DNA from: Succinatimonas hippei
GTDB taxonomy: Bacteria > Pseudomonadota > Gammaproteobacteria > Enterobacterales > Succinivibrionaceae
DNA length: 11,387 bases
Assembly (NCBI GenBank): GCA_004557545.1
Contig: SFGV01000060.1
Coordinates: forward strand, 1 to 11,387
Reading direction: 5' to 3'
The notes below the pieces were generated by a model. It worked only from the letters and a program-made list of their open reading frames with translations. It did no database searches and was not told where the DNA came from. Numbering within the stretch: the stretch's first letter is position 1; each line of letters begins with the position of its first letter. The position numbers and the translations under genes were made by a program. Shown piece after piece: positions 1 through 7,486 of this stretch.

Positions 1-892
1 TCTGGACGCCGTCTTTATCCTTAAAATTAATTCCCGCGACTTCGTCAAAGGCGACGCAGTCCCACATACCGACTAGCCCGATTGTTTTGTTGCCCATATT
101 ATAAAACAGGTTGGCGACAGTGGTCTGCCCGCCGGAAATTAGGATGCTGTTTGGAGAAATCTCCTTGTAGATATGAGATTTTCCTGTTCCGCGCGGGCCA
201 AGCTCACAAAGATTCACGTTATTCTCAACTAAGGGGATAAGCCTGGCAAGATGCAGCCATTTTTCCCTTTCATTAAAGTGTGACGGCTCCATACCGACGC
301 TGCGCAACACGACGTTGATCCATTCATCTGGGGTGAAGTTCCCGCGCGCGTTCTTGAATTCTTCGATGTCAAGTGCCGGCATCTGGATCGGCGTGAGTTT
401 TGAAATCAAAAAGGGGCAGTGATTTTTGTCAGCTTCATTGTAAAAATACTCCATCCTGATGATACACCAGATACCGCCGCAGAGCAGGCGTTCGAATTGC
501 CGCGGATAATTCTCAGAAATCGGAACATTTTTTATACCAAGATTAGAAAACTCGGCGACGTAAATATCATCCTTAAAATCTAGCTTGACCGATACCTTAT
601 CGATAATGGTATAACTGCCTGTTTCCCTAAGTTTTGACAGTATTTTCTGTGCTTCGTCGGGGCGGACGTAATTTTCAGATAAAATGGATTTTACGCTGCC
701 GATGCCGTCCTCAATGTCATTTTCCTCGCTGGTCGAACAATACATGCCAAGCAGATATTCAAGGACATAAACGGGGACGTTTGCGCCCTCCTTTATCCTC
801 TTTGTGAGATCCTTACGTACGACCTTTCCTGCGAAATATTTTCGTAGTTTTTCATCAAGCGTCGTATCAATCACATAAACTTCCTCAGGCAT
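1..892 (-). CDS. brxL: BrxL, BREX Lon-like AAA+ protein (N-terminal part, runs off window)
   Basis: BrxL is the last gene of type I BREX operons: an AAA+ ATPase with a Lon-like C-terminal part that contributes to the block on phage DNA. I translated the minus strand from the ATG at 892-890 and it stays open for 297 codons to base 1, so the 3' end is outside the window (family members are usually about 650-700 residues). Visible motifs are Walker A GPRGTGKS at residues 232-239 followed by HIYKEISP, then ISGGQTTVANLFYNM, and Walker B VAFDEVAG with D283 and E284. This string of motifs is characteristic of BrxL. The start is set by a strong AAGGAGG at 906-900, seven bases from the ATG. That Shine-Dalgarno begins just after the pglZ stop codon, with 15 bases between the two genes, so co-transcription and coupled translation are likely. 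No lesion is seen in the visible part. Confidence 0.95.
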   Translation of the reverse strand, partial: MPEEVYVIDTTLDEKLRKYFAGKVVRKDLTKRIKEGANVPVYVLEYLLGMYCSTSEENDIEDGIGSVKSILSENYVRPDEAQKILSKLRETGSYTIIDKVSVKLDFKDDIYVAEFSNLGIKNVPISENYPRQFERLLCGGIWCIIRMEYFYNEADKNHCPFLISKLTPIQMPALDIEEFKNARGNFTPDEWINVVLRSVGMEPSHFNEREKWLHLARLIPLVENNVNLCELGPRGTGKSHIYKEISPNSILISGGQTTVANLFYNMGNKTIGLVGMWDCVAFDEVAGINFKDKDGVQ

Positions 893-907
893 GTATAGGC
901 CTCCTTA

Positions 908-3433
908 TTAAAAGCCAAAATCATCCGCGAAGGCGATGTCCATAACCATCTCGTATTTAAAAACAGGTTCGGCAAAGCTATTACTTGAATCTAAATATGC
1001 AACGAGATAATACTTCTTATCGCCGTGATATCGTTTATTTTTAAAGGTGAACTTGAGCCGAGAGATACGTTTTGCCGCCTCGGAGTCCCGGCTTTTTGCC
1101 TCAAACGTCACTTCATTTGAGATCTTTTCATTTTCATCAGAAACAAAAAACAACTTATACACGGCCTCTTTGACAATATCTGTCACCGGTTCCGTTTGGT
1201 AAAATTCCAGCGATTGTACTAAGCTGGTAATTTTTTTCGTGGTACTGATAAAATCTACCGCCGCAATCCTTGTTTCCTGATGTCCAGATGATGTCTTTAC
1301 ATCCAGCACGGGAATCAGCATCTCCTGAGGCGAGGCGCCTCCATGCACATAATTCTGTCCGCTCCCGGCAATTTTAAATATACTTGTACCGGATGGTACG
1401 GCCACATTTAAAGAATCACTGCCTCTTAAAAATGTCGACATACGATAATTCCTCACGCCGTCCGCCTCAATGGGCTCGCGGCTAATTATGTAACGCTTAC
1501 CGACGTAAATTCCTTTGAGCTCCGGGCAGTTGATTTTATCATACTCCCGTATCTTATCACGTTTATATATAAAGCCATGATCGGCGGTAATTACGAAATG
1601 CCTCGCAGATACGTCCTCCGTCAGGCGGCGAACCATCCGATGTATTTCTTTTACGGACTCGGCACAGGCGTAAAAGACCTCATTTTCCGTACTGGCCTTA
1701 TCTCCGCGCGCGTCTATCTGATTGTGGTAGACATATACGACCTCTTTATTCCCGAACATTGAGCGTATCTCTTCGCGCTTTGCCGCCATCACTTCGTCAT
1801 ATTGCAGACATCTGCTATTTGTAACCTCAGACCGCAATATGGCTTCTCTCTGCGAGAGGGTATCGCATGGTCTTCCGTCGACTGAAACCTTAAAGCTATT
1901 GTCGACTTCAATTTTTTCGTGCGGCAGCAGGGCCGCCATACCGAGCTTGGTGACGGAGGGCAGTACGCCGTACATAATATCCAAATGTGCGCTGCGGCAC
2001 TTTTCATCTTCGGAGAGTATCTCCATCAACTCCGCCGCCACCTCGTAACGCAGCGCATCGGAGATGATCACGACGACACGCTCTTTGGCAGGCAACACAT
2101 GACGTCGATAAAAACATTCCTGTCCTGTGGCCGCTTCGATTGATTCTTCCGCGGATAAAGCGTTACTCCAAGAGAGCGTTATCTTATCAAGATAGACGTT
2201 TGTATAAATATTTTCAACTCGCTCCCGCAGCGCCTCGAAATCCGTCCGTGATTCGATTCTGTCATAATAAGTATAAAACTCTCTGTAATAGGTATCATAT
2301 TTATAATCATTTTTCGTATATTGTCTGATAATCGCTGATAATTCCTCCGGGCAGCGATAGCCGGTGATTTCGATTATTTGACAGGCCCTTATGAGCATAG
2401 AATAAACATCGCGGAACATGTTGCCGAAATGCAGCGTCTTACGCCGGCGGCAAATGGCATTGATATCCATCCCGGCAAGTTTTGCGCCCGTATTTTCGGA
2501 TAAAAGATTATCCACAACCCATGCGACGATCATTTCATCAATAATTTCAAAGGAATCGCATTCGGCAAGGCTATCAAACGCCATCTCCCGCAAAAATATC
2601 GCGGCGTTGATGTCCGCCGCGACATTTCGGGAGATCTCATCATACGCGGCGCGGCATCTTGCGTTGTTCATCATATTATCCATGAAAGCCACGACTGAGC
2701 CGGTTTTAGGAGTGGCGCGGTTCCTCCATTTCGGTGGAAGATTGTCGTTGACATAATGTCCGGTGTAAGTAATGAAAAAAGAGGCCGCGAGGTTTTTTAA
2801 CGAAGGCGAAATGTCATGGTATCCATACAGCGCTTCGCAGAGCTCCCAAAAAGAATCTAACAGCCCGAACTTTTCAAACTCAGGTAAATATCTGTTTTCT
2901 CCTCCGGCATCGTCAATGAGAACTGCGCGAAGCACCTCCTCGAAGGAGGCCGTCTTAGCCTTGCAGACTACGCTCATCATGCCGATCAGGATAATATCTT
3001 TTCTGTAACTGTCTATCTTAAGATCATAAAATTTCTGGCAACGTTCCTTTGAGGCGAAAAACTTTATATGATTTTGAATGATAGGCTTGAACTCGGGCGC
3101 TATACCCAAGTCAACGCAAATAAGAGATGCCTTGTCAGCGAAAAATTCCCGGGAATACTTAACCATATCCGCGAGATGATTTTCCCGTATATCAGGCTTG
3201 GGAAAGGGGGCATAAATAAGATAGCTGGTCTCCGTGTCCACGCACTCAAGGAAATACTTGGTGTAAAATTGGTTATCTTTTTCCAGCCGGTAAATCGCTG
3301 CATTCTCCAGGACAAGGTCGCCGCCGTCAACGTCGGCGGCAAATTCCGCCCCAGCGTCGTACCAAAATACAAGCCGACGTTCGTCTGCGGCAAATTCTTT
3401 GTTTAATTTTTCAGCTATCTGTTTAAGATCCAT
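908..3433 (-). CDS. pglZ: PglZ, BREX alkaline-phosphatase-superfamily protein (type A)
   Basis: PglZ is a core BREX component with an alkaline phosphatase-like fold; in studied type I systems it is needed for both modification and phage exclusion, although its substrate is not settled. The 841-residue frame is full length for the BREX-1 type A family. The N-terminus (LVFWYDAGAEF, residues 21-31) is typical. The PglZ domain lies in the C-terminal half: VVVIISDALRYE with the metal-ligand candidate D459, PSVTK with T495 (my guess for the nucleophile position), YVYHNQID with H570 and D574, ITADHGF with D618 and H619, and YVHGGASPQE near 695-704. The ATG at 3433-3431 is preceded by GGGGA at a short spacing. 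Unlike the other genes it is separated from its upstream neighbour, by 479 bases, and a candidate promoter lies in that gap. Its TAA stop abuts the brxL ribosome binding site. The gene appears intact. Confidence 0.97.
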   Translation of the reverse strand: MDLKQIAEKLNKEFAADERRLVFWYDAGAEFAADVDGGDLVLENAAIYRLEKDNQFYTKYFLECVDTETSYLIYAPFPKPDIRENHLADMVKYSREFFADKASLICVDLGIAPEFKPIIQNHIKFFASKERCQKFYDLKIDSYRKDIILIGMMSVVCKAKTASFEEVLRAVLIDDAGGENRYLPEFEKFGLLDSFWELCEALYGYHDISPSLKNLAASFFITYTGHYVNDNLPPKWRNRATPKTGSVVAFMDNMMNNARCRAAYDEISRNVAADINAAIFLREMAFDSLAECDSFEIIDEMIVAWVVDNLLSENTGAKLAGMDINAICRRRKTLHFGNMFRDVYSMLIRACQIIEITGYRCPEELSAIIRQYTKNDYKYDTYYREFYTYYDRIESRTDFEALRERVENIYTNVYLDKITLSWSNALSAEESIEAATGQECFYRRHVLPAKERVVVIISDALRYEVAAELMEILSEDEKCRSAHLDIMYGVLPSVTKLGMAALLPHEKIEVDNSFKVSVDGRPCDTLSQREAILRSEVTNSRCLQYDEVMAAKREEIRSMFGNKEVVYVYHNQIDARGDKASTENEVFYACAESVKEIHRMVRRLTEDVSARHFVITADHGFIYKRDKIREYDKINCPELKGIYVGKRYIISREPIEADGVRNYRMSTFLRGSDSLNVAVPSGTSIFKIAGSGQNYVHGGASPQEMLIPVLDVKTSSGHQETRIAAVDFISTTKKITSLVQSLEFYQTEPVTDIVKEAVYKLFFVSDENEKISNEVTFEAKSRDSEAAKRISRLKFTFKNKRYHGDKKYYLVAYLDSSNSFAEPVFKYEMVMDIAFADDFGF

Positions 3434-3499
3434 CTTTTTCCCCGCAATTCTTCCTGATATTACGTCAGCTCATGTCTTTTATAACTTTATTTTGATGAT

Positions 3500-3527
3500 T
3501 TTATAACCGGACCTGTCAGATTTGCAA
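3500..3527 (-). promoter_or_regulatory. Candidate sigma-70-type promoter for pglZ-brxL
   Basis: On the minus strand, TTGCAA (3527-3522, 4 of 6 bases of the -35 consensus) is followed after 16 bases by TATAAA (3505-3500, 5 of 6 of the -10 consensus). This would place transcription start near 3493, about 60 bases upstream of the pglZ ATG. Its position at the pglZ end of the only large gap in the operon supports it. The -35 match is modest and AT-rich DNA gives such matches by chance, so this is a prediction only. Confidence 0.35.
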
Positions 3528-3550
3528 CACCCGCTTTGCGCACGTTTCCT

Positions 3551-3572
3551 AACCAAACCGCTTGGTTTGGTT
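3551..3572. repeat. Perfect 9-bp inverted repeat (hairpin)
   Basis: AACCAAACC (3551-3559) and GGTTTGGTT (3564-3572) are exact reverse complements separated by the four bases GCTT. The hairpin sits directly beside the palindrome AAGATCTT (3573-3580), and its right arm overlaps the start of the tandem repeat array. No T-tract follows on either strand, so it is not a standard terminator. On the minus strand it lies about 25 bases upstream of the candidate -35 box, a position suited to an operator or an RNA structure; that role is inference. Confidence 0.8.
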
Positions 3573-3747
3573 AAGATCTTGGTTAAACCGCGCTTTTTTT
3601 GCGATTAATTTAACCACGCTGTTAAGCCGCTCTGCAAGCCGGTTTGTCGTTGCCGGCTTGGTTAAATCGTGGTTAAACCGTATCTTTTTACGATTGATTT
3701 AACCACGCCGTAATCCCCTGTCTGCAAGCTGGTTTATGCTTACAGAT
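3567..3747. repeat. Two ~90-bp tandem repeats with nested inverted repeats (third copy decayed)
   Basis: Unit A (3567-3657) and unit B (3658-3747) both start TTGGTTAA and share blocks at near-constant offset: GGTTAAACCG (3581 and 3671), TTTAACCACG (3609 and 3698) and TCTGCAAGC (3631 and 3721). Each unit has a first hairpin: TGGTTAAA/TTTAACCA in A (3580-3587 with 3609-3616) and CGTGGTTAAA/TTTAACCACG in B (3668-3677 with 3698-3707). Inside each loop is a short inner stem: C3589-G3603, G3590-C3602, C3591-G3601 in A; C3679-G3692, G3680-C3691, T3681-A3690, A3682-T3689 in B. The third pair is C-G in A and T-A in B, a compensatory change. A second hairpin follows, strong in A (CAAGCCGG 3635-3642 with CCGGCTTG 3653-3660) and weaker in B. 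A third, decayed copy starts at 3748 (TTGGTTAAA). I do not recognise the family. Confidence 0.8.
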
Positions 3748-3869
3748 TTGGTTAAAATCTTAGGTAAAAAAACAATATCTATTGCCTGGTTACCCACCTT
3801 GATGTCCGCAGTTAGAACTTCATCGTTGTCATTAATTTTGCTTTTCATATCACTTAGTTTCTGTCTCAT
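3699..3869 (-). CDS. Possible 56-codon small ORF, unrecognised
   Basis: A minus-strand frame from the ATG at 3869-3867 to the TAA at 3701-3699 would encode 56 residues beginning MRQKLSDMKSKINDND and ending INQLADRGLRRG. Its codons look ordinary and its N-terminal third is charged. Against it: no Shine-Dalgarno precedes the ATG, a TAA stop sits immediately upstream in frame, and the last ~16 codons run into repeat unit B, ending in the arm of its inverted repeat. It could be a remnant of an inserted accessory gene, since BREX operons often carry extra genes at this kind of position, or chance. I recognise no homologue. Confidence 0.15.
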   Translation of the reverse strand: MRQKLSDMKSKINDNDEVLTADIKVGNQAIDIVFLPKILTKSVSINQLADRGLRRG

Positions 3870-3912
3870 TTACAATGCAATGCTGTTTTTAGTTTTTATA
3901 TCGTTTATCGTC

Positions 3913-6900
3913 TCAAATCTTTGCCAGTACTTCCAGTTTATTTCCGTCTCGGGCGGTTTGGACCTTTTCGTAGTTTGTCTTTACGCCGTCGTCAAGGTAT
4001 ATGGCGATGCGCGAGAGGGCGAGGTGGGCGATCTTTGTATCGTAGTCCCTTATCTCTTTCAGCTGTTTTTTCAGCTTTTCCATCTCTTTGGCGACAGCGG
4101 TCTTTTCCCGCGCTTCTTTGGCCGCGGCGAGGATCTGCTGCTTCAGTGCTATCTGGTTTTCATATTTTACCTGGAGCGGATGCAGATATTCCACACGCAG
4201 ATTGCCGATAGTATCGGCGTTCCAGCGGTGCATGTAGACGAGAGCTTTGAAGCCGTTTTCTTTGCCGCTGTCGAAGAGCCAATAGATGGGACGCTTCTGG
4301 TATATTTTGCAGTGATCTTTGAAAAAATCCTTAATGAAATAATTTCGGATGACGCGGCGCGAAGAGCCGCTGCCGCCGAGGGCGCGGGCGACGAAGTCAA
4401 GATTCTCCTCAAGCGTCTTTTCGCCAAAGGCCGCCGCGAGCCATTTGCAAAAGAGGCTCACGGCGTCGTCGGGGAAATATTCCTCGTCCGTTACCGGCAG
4501 GCAGTTGTCTTTATCCGGTGTGAAACGGCGGTATTTGCTCTCCTCCCATTCGCCGCCCGCGTAGGCCAGCCCCTCGCAGTCGAGCGAGTAACGGCCGAAA
4601 ATGCAGCCGACGGCGTAGGAGATAAGGCTCTTTACGTCGCGTATAAGGTCGGCCCTGCGCACCGTTACGTCTTTTTCCTCCACCTCCGGCGTCAGCTCAT
4701 CATTAAGTCCGTAAATATCGATGAAGATGCGGTTAAGCTCCTCTTCGTTGGCCTTAAGCTGATAGAATTGTTTCTCCGCGAAGTCTTGCCAGCTTTCAAA
4801 GGCGGTTTCAAGGCGGCCGTCGCTATTGTGCGTGATGAGCGGATGGGTCTTGAAATCCCATGAGGTCTCGAAAGAGTCCCAATCGGATTTAGAAAGAAAA
4901 ATATTCTTCTGCGTTATATTCTCTGCATCTGGTAATTCTTTGAAGCACACAGGAATGTTGCCTATGTGCCCAGCTTCATAATTGAGCGTTGGACTTAGAA
5001 ACTGTAAGAACCTCAAAGCAACTTTAGAATTAAGCAACGCAAGATATGAATAAAGATTTTCCTTTGAAAGCAATGCTTTTGCCCCACTGCCAAAAATTGC
5101 ATTTGTTGAAATTCTCATTGACGGTTCACCGCTAGATATTCCAGACCATGTTACAAGTGTCTTAAAATAATACTCAGGGCTTACTATTCTCCCTCCCGCA
5201 GCACCTTTAGTTGCTTCCTTTATCTCTGCTCCGTTGTGATACCAATTTACAACATATTCATTGTTTCCATACCATTTGCGATAATCTCCACCTTTTGCGA
5301 GAGGAAACCAACGTGTCGCATCTTCTGTCTCCGAAACATCTGAAATCTCAAAAGATATATCTTCTGATTTAACCTCATACCAAAATCTCAAAAACAGACT
5401 ATTATTTGTTGTCGAAAGTCCGCTCTTGGGCTCAGCAATAACTGATAATAAATCACCTTTCGAGAAATCATTTAACATATCTATACTCACCCAATACGCC
5501 ACCGGCGAGCCGGGGATTTTTGAGAAGTTCTCCTGTTTGGCGGTGAAGCGGTTTTCGCCGCGAAGGAACATCTCCTCTTTGCCTTGTTGCGTAGTCGGCT
5601 CTATAAGTCTGGCATATCTTCCCGCATAGCCTTCCGTGTAACCTTTGCGGATGACGAAGCTCGTGGTCTGCACCACTTCGCCGCCGATCTCCTCAAAGGC
5701 TCTGGGGCCTAAGTGCGCCATGTTTATGATATCGTCCGCCAGAATTTTCGCGCGCAGTTTTTCATAACTTGAGAGGAACATCCAGGCGTGCTGTGTGATC
5801 ATAGCGCGAAAGCCGCCGCCGCGCGTCAGTTCGGCGCATTTTTCAATGAAGACCGCGAAGAGGTCGCTTTTGCTGTCGGGATAGTTTTCTTTCACATATG
5901 CCGAGAGCTTTTCACCCATGCCGCTGCTACCCATATAGGGTGGGTTTGTGATGACTATGTCGTATTTCTGTGTGAGGATTATCGCCTGTTTGATAATTTG
6001 CGGGACTGTCCTTTTTATTTCATCGTACCAGAGCGAGATGTTCTCCGCTTTCGGCATCTCCCTCCAGGCGGCGGCTAGCCCCTCATAGTTTCTCTCTTCC
6101 AGTTTGATTATCGAGCCGTATTCTTTCGCCTTCGCGAAGGCTTCAAGCAGATAGCATAACGTCTCCCGCTCCTTTTCCAGGAGAGGGAAGTCTTTGGCAG
6201 TACTTTGATATGCCTCCGCGAGAGAGTCGGAATCCATGACCGGATAGACGTTAGGCTGCGCGCCGCGGCTGAATATCCGGCGGTTGTACTGGCGCGCCTT
6301 CATCATAACGGCGAAGTAGGCGAGCTGTGCCGCGCGGTCGTCGATGTCGAGGCCGTAAAGGTTGTTCTTTAATATGCTTTGCGCCGCGTCACGGCGATTC
6401 CAGCCCTCCGATTCGTAGATGCGCATCAGCAGGTCGAAGGCGTAGACGAGGATGTGGCCGCTGCCTATGCAGGGGTCGATGATCTTTATCTCTTCCGGTC
6501 TGATATTCTTGTATTCTTCGCGCAGCGACGCGAGCCGCGCGGCGGCCTCTGGCTCCTGTTCCACCTCATCGAGGTAGTATTTCCATTCAGATTTCAGGGT
6601 TTCGTTGGGGTGCCCCTCCAGCCAGAGCCGCCCGAGGCTGTTTTCCGCCATGTATCGTACGATCCAGTCCGGCGTGAAGAGCTGGGTGACGGCGGGGAGG
6701 TTCTCTTTTGTAATCTTGACGTTTTTTTTGAGCAGCGCGTAGGCTTCGTCTTTCGGTTCGCTGTTATAGAATTGATAGAGCCAGCCGATAATCTCCACCT
6801 GCCCGCCTTTTTCGGCGTTGAAGTCCTCCTCCGCGATGTCGTGGGTGAGACGGTAGACGAGGCCCTCTTTGTCCGAGAAGGAGATGTCAAGCGGCAGTTC

Positions 6901-7473
6901 GCTGTAATCGTCGCTCTTTTCAAAGAGGCCAGGAAGGATTTCGCTCAGTTTGTTGCACTGCTTGATGAAGAGCAGACGAAAGAGCTCGTTCAGCCGGTTC
7001 TCGTCTTTGAGCTTCCAGACAAACTCTCGTTCAGTGTCGGAGAAGTCCAGGTCCGTCTCGAAAGGTCTCGTTACCATGTCCGGTTCGAGCTTGTCTTTTG
7101 CCTCTGAGGAGAGCGCGCGGATGCCGGAGGGCAGGTAACCGCTGGCCTCCATGAAACGGACGGCGGTGAGACGGTTGAACCATGTGTATGATATCTCTTC
7201 CATTACTGAACGAAAGGCGGCGCCACAGCCGGCGGTTTTTTCCTTTTCGTGAATTTTCTTGACTAGGGCGCGGCGCATGACGATTTCGCGCCCCTGGATG
7301 ACGACTGGTTCTTTCGCGCCGATGTCAAAAAGTTGGACCTGCGCGGTAGATTGTGGCAGCGGTTCGCTGATGCCGCTCTCTTTTATGCCATAATGTGCGG
7401 CTCTTTTAGTTATATCCGAGATCAGTTTTTTACGCGCCCAGACTGCGAATTCTTTTATCGCTTTTTTGTCCAT
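3913..7473 (-). CDS. pglX: PglX (BrxX), BREX N6-adenine DNA methyltransferase
   Basis: PglX is the modification enzyme of BREX; type I members methylate adenine on one strand of a non-palindromic site, marking host DNA as self. The 1186-residue frame is full length. It opens MDKKAIKEFAVWARKKL, a typical family start. The methyltransferase core follows: QLFTPDWIVRYM at 264-275, motif I DPCIGSGH at 333-340 (S-adenosylmethionine binding), and motif IV NPPY at 510-513 (catalytic), as in gamma-class N6-adenine methyltransferases. Residues ~660-868 follow the catalytic core and probably hold the target recognition domain; their DNA is far more AT-rich than the rest. The C-terminus contains long charged helical stretches. 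The ATG at 7473-7471 lies 13 bases after the brxC stop; its AGGAG ribosome binding site overlaps that TAG, so translation is probably coupled. No frameshift or stop is seen. Confidence 0.97.
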   Translation of the reverse strand: MDKKAIKEFAVWARKKLISDITKRAAHYGIKESGISEPLPQSTAQVQLFDIGAKEPVVIQGREIVMRRALVKKIHEKEKTAGCGAAFRSVMEEISYTWFNRLTAVRFMEASGYLPSGIRALSSEAKDKLEPDMVTRPFETDLDFSDTEREFVWKLKDENRLNELFRLLFIKQCNKLSEILPGLFEKSDDYSELPLDISFSDKEGLVYRLTHDIAEEDFNAEKGGQVEIIGWLYQFYNSEPKDEAYALLKKNVKITKENLPAVTQLFTPDWIVRYMAENSLGRLWLEGHPNETLKSEWKYYLDEVEQEPEAAARLASLREEYKNIRPEEIKIIDPCIGSGHILVYAFDLLMRIYESEGWNRRDAAQSILKNNLYGLDIDDRAAQLAYFAVMMKARQYNRRIFSRGAQPNVYPVMDSDSLAEAYQSTAKDFPLLEKERETLCYLLEAFAKAKEYGSIIKLEERNYEGLAAAWREMPKAENISLWYDEIKRTVPQIIKQAIILTQKYDIVITNPPYMGSSGMGEKLSAYVKENYPDSKSDLFAVFIEKCAELTRGGGFRAMITQHAWMFLSSYEKLRAKILADDIINMAHLGPRAFEEIGGEVVQTTSFVIRKGYTEGYAGRYARLIEPTTQQGKEEMFLRGENRFTAKQENFSKIPGSPVAYWVSIDMLNDFSKGDLLSVIAEPKSGLSTTNNSLFLRFWYEVKSEDISFEISDVSETEDATRWFPLAKGGDYRKWYGNNEYVVNWYHNGAEIKEATKGAAGGRIVSPEYYFKTLVTWSGISSGEPSMRISTNAIFGSGAKALLSKENLYSYLALLNSKVALRFLQFLSPTLNYEAGHIGNIPVCFKELPDAENITQKNIFLSKSDWDSFETSWDFKTHPLITHNSDGRLETAFESWQDFAEKQFYQLKANEEELNRIFIDIYGLNDELTPEVEEKDVTVRRADLIRDVKSLISYAVGCIFGRYSLDCEGLAYAGGEWEESKYRRFTPDKDNCLPVTDEEYFPDDAVSLFCKWLAAAFGEKTLEENLDFVARALGGSGSSRRVIRNYFIKDFFKDHCKIYQKRPIYWLFDSGKENGFKALVYMHRWNADTIGNLRVEYLHPLQVKYENQIALKQQILAAAKEAREKTAVAKEMEKLKKQLKEIRDYDTKIAHLALSRIAIYLDDGVKTNYEKVQTARDGNKLEVLAKI
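4866..5495 (-). other. GC-poor block within pglX, probable exchanged target recognition region
   Basis: Counting by hand, about 38% of the bases here are G or C, against about 52% just past the right edge (5521-5580), 58% just past the left edge (4801-4860), and around 60% in sampled parts of the methyltransferase core (6301-6360 and 6421-6480). The block covers roughly residues 660-868 of PglX and changes abruptly at both ends while the reading frame stays open. It lies directly after the methyltransferase core, where target recognition domains of PglX-like enzymes are placed. The composition jump is seen; the link to specificity exchange by recombination is inference. Confidence 0.65.
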
Positions 7474-7486
7474 GAATATTCAGCTC

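Larger units (their letters stand above)
3434..3912. other. Non-coding gap between pglX and pglZ holding repeats, hairpins and a candidate promoter
   Basis: This 479-base stretch is the only real gap in the operon. From the pglZ side it holds a candidate minus-strand promoter (3500-3527), a perfect 9-bp hairpin (3551-3572) followed by the palindrome AAGATCTT (3573-3580), two ~90-bp tandem repeats (3567-3747), and a decayed third copy reaching to about 3800. The remainder up to 3912 is AT-rich with T-runs on the plus strand. I see no long ORF; one 56-codon minus-strand frame (3699-3869) is listed separately at low confidence. No classic rho-independent terminator (GC-rich stem plus T-tract) was found on the minus strand after the pglX stop, so read-through from pglX into pglZ remains possible. 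Confidence 0.85.

Noticed and set aside
3551..3572. Rho-independent terminator for pglX or for an opposing transcript
   Set aside because: The stem is not followed by a T-tract on either strand, and it lies more than 340 bases beyond the pglX stop.
3608..3667. Integron attC-like site: ATTTAAC and GTTAAAT fit the core consensus RYYYAAC/GTTRRRY and enclose an inner inverted repeat
   Set aside because: No integrase or cassette genes are present, L boxes are not visible at the right spacing, and the core motifs follow from the repeat's own palindromic TTTAACC arms.
3567..3747. CRISPR array
   Set aside because: The repeats are ~90 bp, imperfect and directly abutting, with no unique spacers and no cas genes in the window.
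3736..4863. Plus-strand 375-codon open frame opposite the 3' end of pglX
   Set aside because: Most of it lies antisense to the well-supported pglX frame; its product is low-complexity and hydrophobic with no recognisable domain, as expected from the complement of a GC-rich coding strand.
6379..7107. Plus-strand 242-codon open frame opposite the 5' part of pglX
   Set aside because: It is fully antisense to the conserved methyltransferase coding sequence, is rich in V/F/E from the complementary codons, and has no recognisable family.
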